A program made the translations under genes and the position numbers. A DNA stretch of 64,000 nt. Origin: Aeromicrobium sp. A1-2. Lineage in GTDB: Bacteria > Actinomycetota > Actinomycetes > Propionibacteriales > Nocardioidaceae. The stretch spans positions 186,001 to 250,000 of the forward strand of contig NZ_CP027482.1 in NCBI RefSeq assembly GCF_003443875.1, read 5' to 3'. Shown one piece after another: positions 63,938 through 64,000 of this stretch (the stretch's first letter is position 1; each line of letters opens with the position of its first letter). The notes under the pieces are model-generated. The model did not search any database. It was given only the letters and a program-made list of their open reading frames with translations, and had not been told where the DNA came from.

Positions 63938-64000
63938 ATGGGAGACCGCGACGGCACGGCCGGCGACCTCATGGCCCGAACGGGCCATGACGGCCCGACG
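63938..64000 (+). CDS. Possible start of a gene running out of the window
   Basis: ATG at 63938 opens a frame without stop to the end of the window (21 codons; begins MGDRDGTAGDLMARTGHD). It is divergent to egtB and has a TATTGT hexamer 6 nt upstream. Too short to recognise; the 22-bp palindrome at 63969-63990 lies inside it. An overlapping 61-codon frame on the minus strand has no support. Confidence 0.35.
   Translation, partial: MGDRDGTAGDLMARTGHDGPT
63969..63990. repeat. 22-bp palindrome at right edge
   Basis: TCATGGCCCG-AA-CGGGCCATGA, perfect 10-bp arms. It may be a repeat element, an operator or, if the frame at 63938 is real, coding sequence. Confidence 0.5.

Noticed and set aside
63803..63988. 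61-codon minus-strand frame at the right edge
   Set aside because: It overlaps the egtB start and promoter region, has no motif, and contains the palindrome; the plus-strand ATG with a TATTGT hexamer is the better candidate.
1..64000. CRISPR arrays, insertion sequences, ribosomal RNA genes
   Set aside because: No regularly spaced repeats, transposase-like proteins or rRNA sequences were seen on either strand.

Overview
The window is high-GC, densely packed, mostly operonic DNA, with ATGA/GTGA start-stop overlaps and frequent GTG starts. Menaquinone synthesis, a 14-gene nuo operon, an mce operon and ergothioneine genes together point to an actinobacterium. A member of the Nocardioidaceae (Aeromicrobium- or Nocardioides-like) is my best guess; this is inference and not proven.

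Layout. (1) 1-16000 is built around menaquinone: menA, menE, menC, menD, menF and menG, interleaved with a desulfhydrase-like PLP enzyme, a YfcE-like phosphoesterase, an unrecognised HTH protein, an NAD-binding epimerase-like protein, a GMC oxidoreductase/aldehyde dehydrogenase pair, an SGNH hydrolase and a HoxN/NixA-type nickel/cobalt transporter. menB, menH and menI are not here. (2) 16035-31581 is a complete nuoA-N operon (complex I) preceded by two Crp-type boxes. It is followed by a trans-polyprenyl diphosphate synthase that probably makes the menaquinone side chain. (3) 32629-34234 holds a RarD-like permease and a methyltransferase. (4) 34327-42668 is a second nuo-like operon with A, B, C, H, I, J, K, L, M and N but no D, E, F or G. 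It keeps the FeS-ligand and proton-channel motifs, but residues lining the quinone chamber have changed. (5) 42754-51719 has a YajQ protein and an eight-gene mce operon (yrbEA, yrbEB, mceA-F). (6) 51736-55176 has DoxX-like, CrtC/AttH-like and MpaB-like genes and a divergent TetR gene; a 16-bp element in the tetR/mpaB intergene recurs before the mce operon. (7) 55239-57007 is tRNA-Tyr followed by a 1.68-kb insert bounded by 57-bp direct repeats of the tRNA 3' half. The insert carries a self-inhibited (class II) Fic protein and no integrase. (8) 57071-63806 has fused putA, a divergent LysR gene, and egtD-egtB.

How the parts connect. The men genes and the polyprenyl synthase make the quinone that complex I reduces; putA feeds electrons to the same pool. 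The second nuo cluster is the main functional puzzle. The mce/MpaB/CrtC-like/TetR neighbourhood looks like one lipid uptake and oxidation system. The tRNA-Tyr/Fic insert is the clearest mobile DNA. Several genes have a TANNNT hexamer 6-7 nt before the start codon, which suggests leaderless transcripts.
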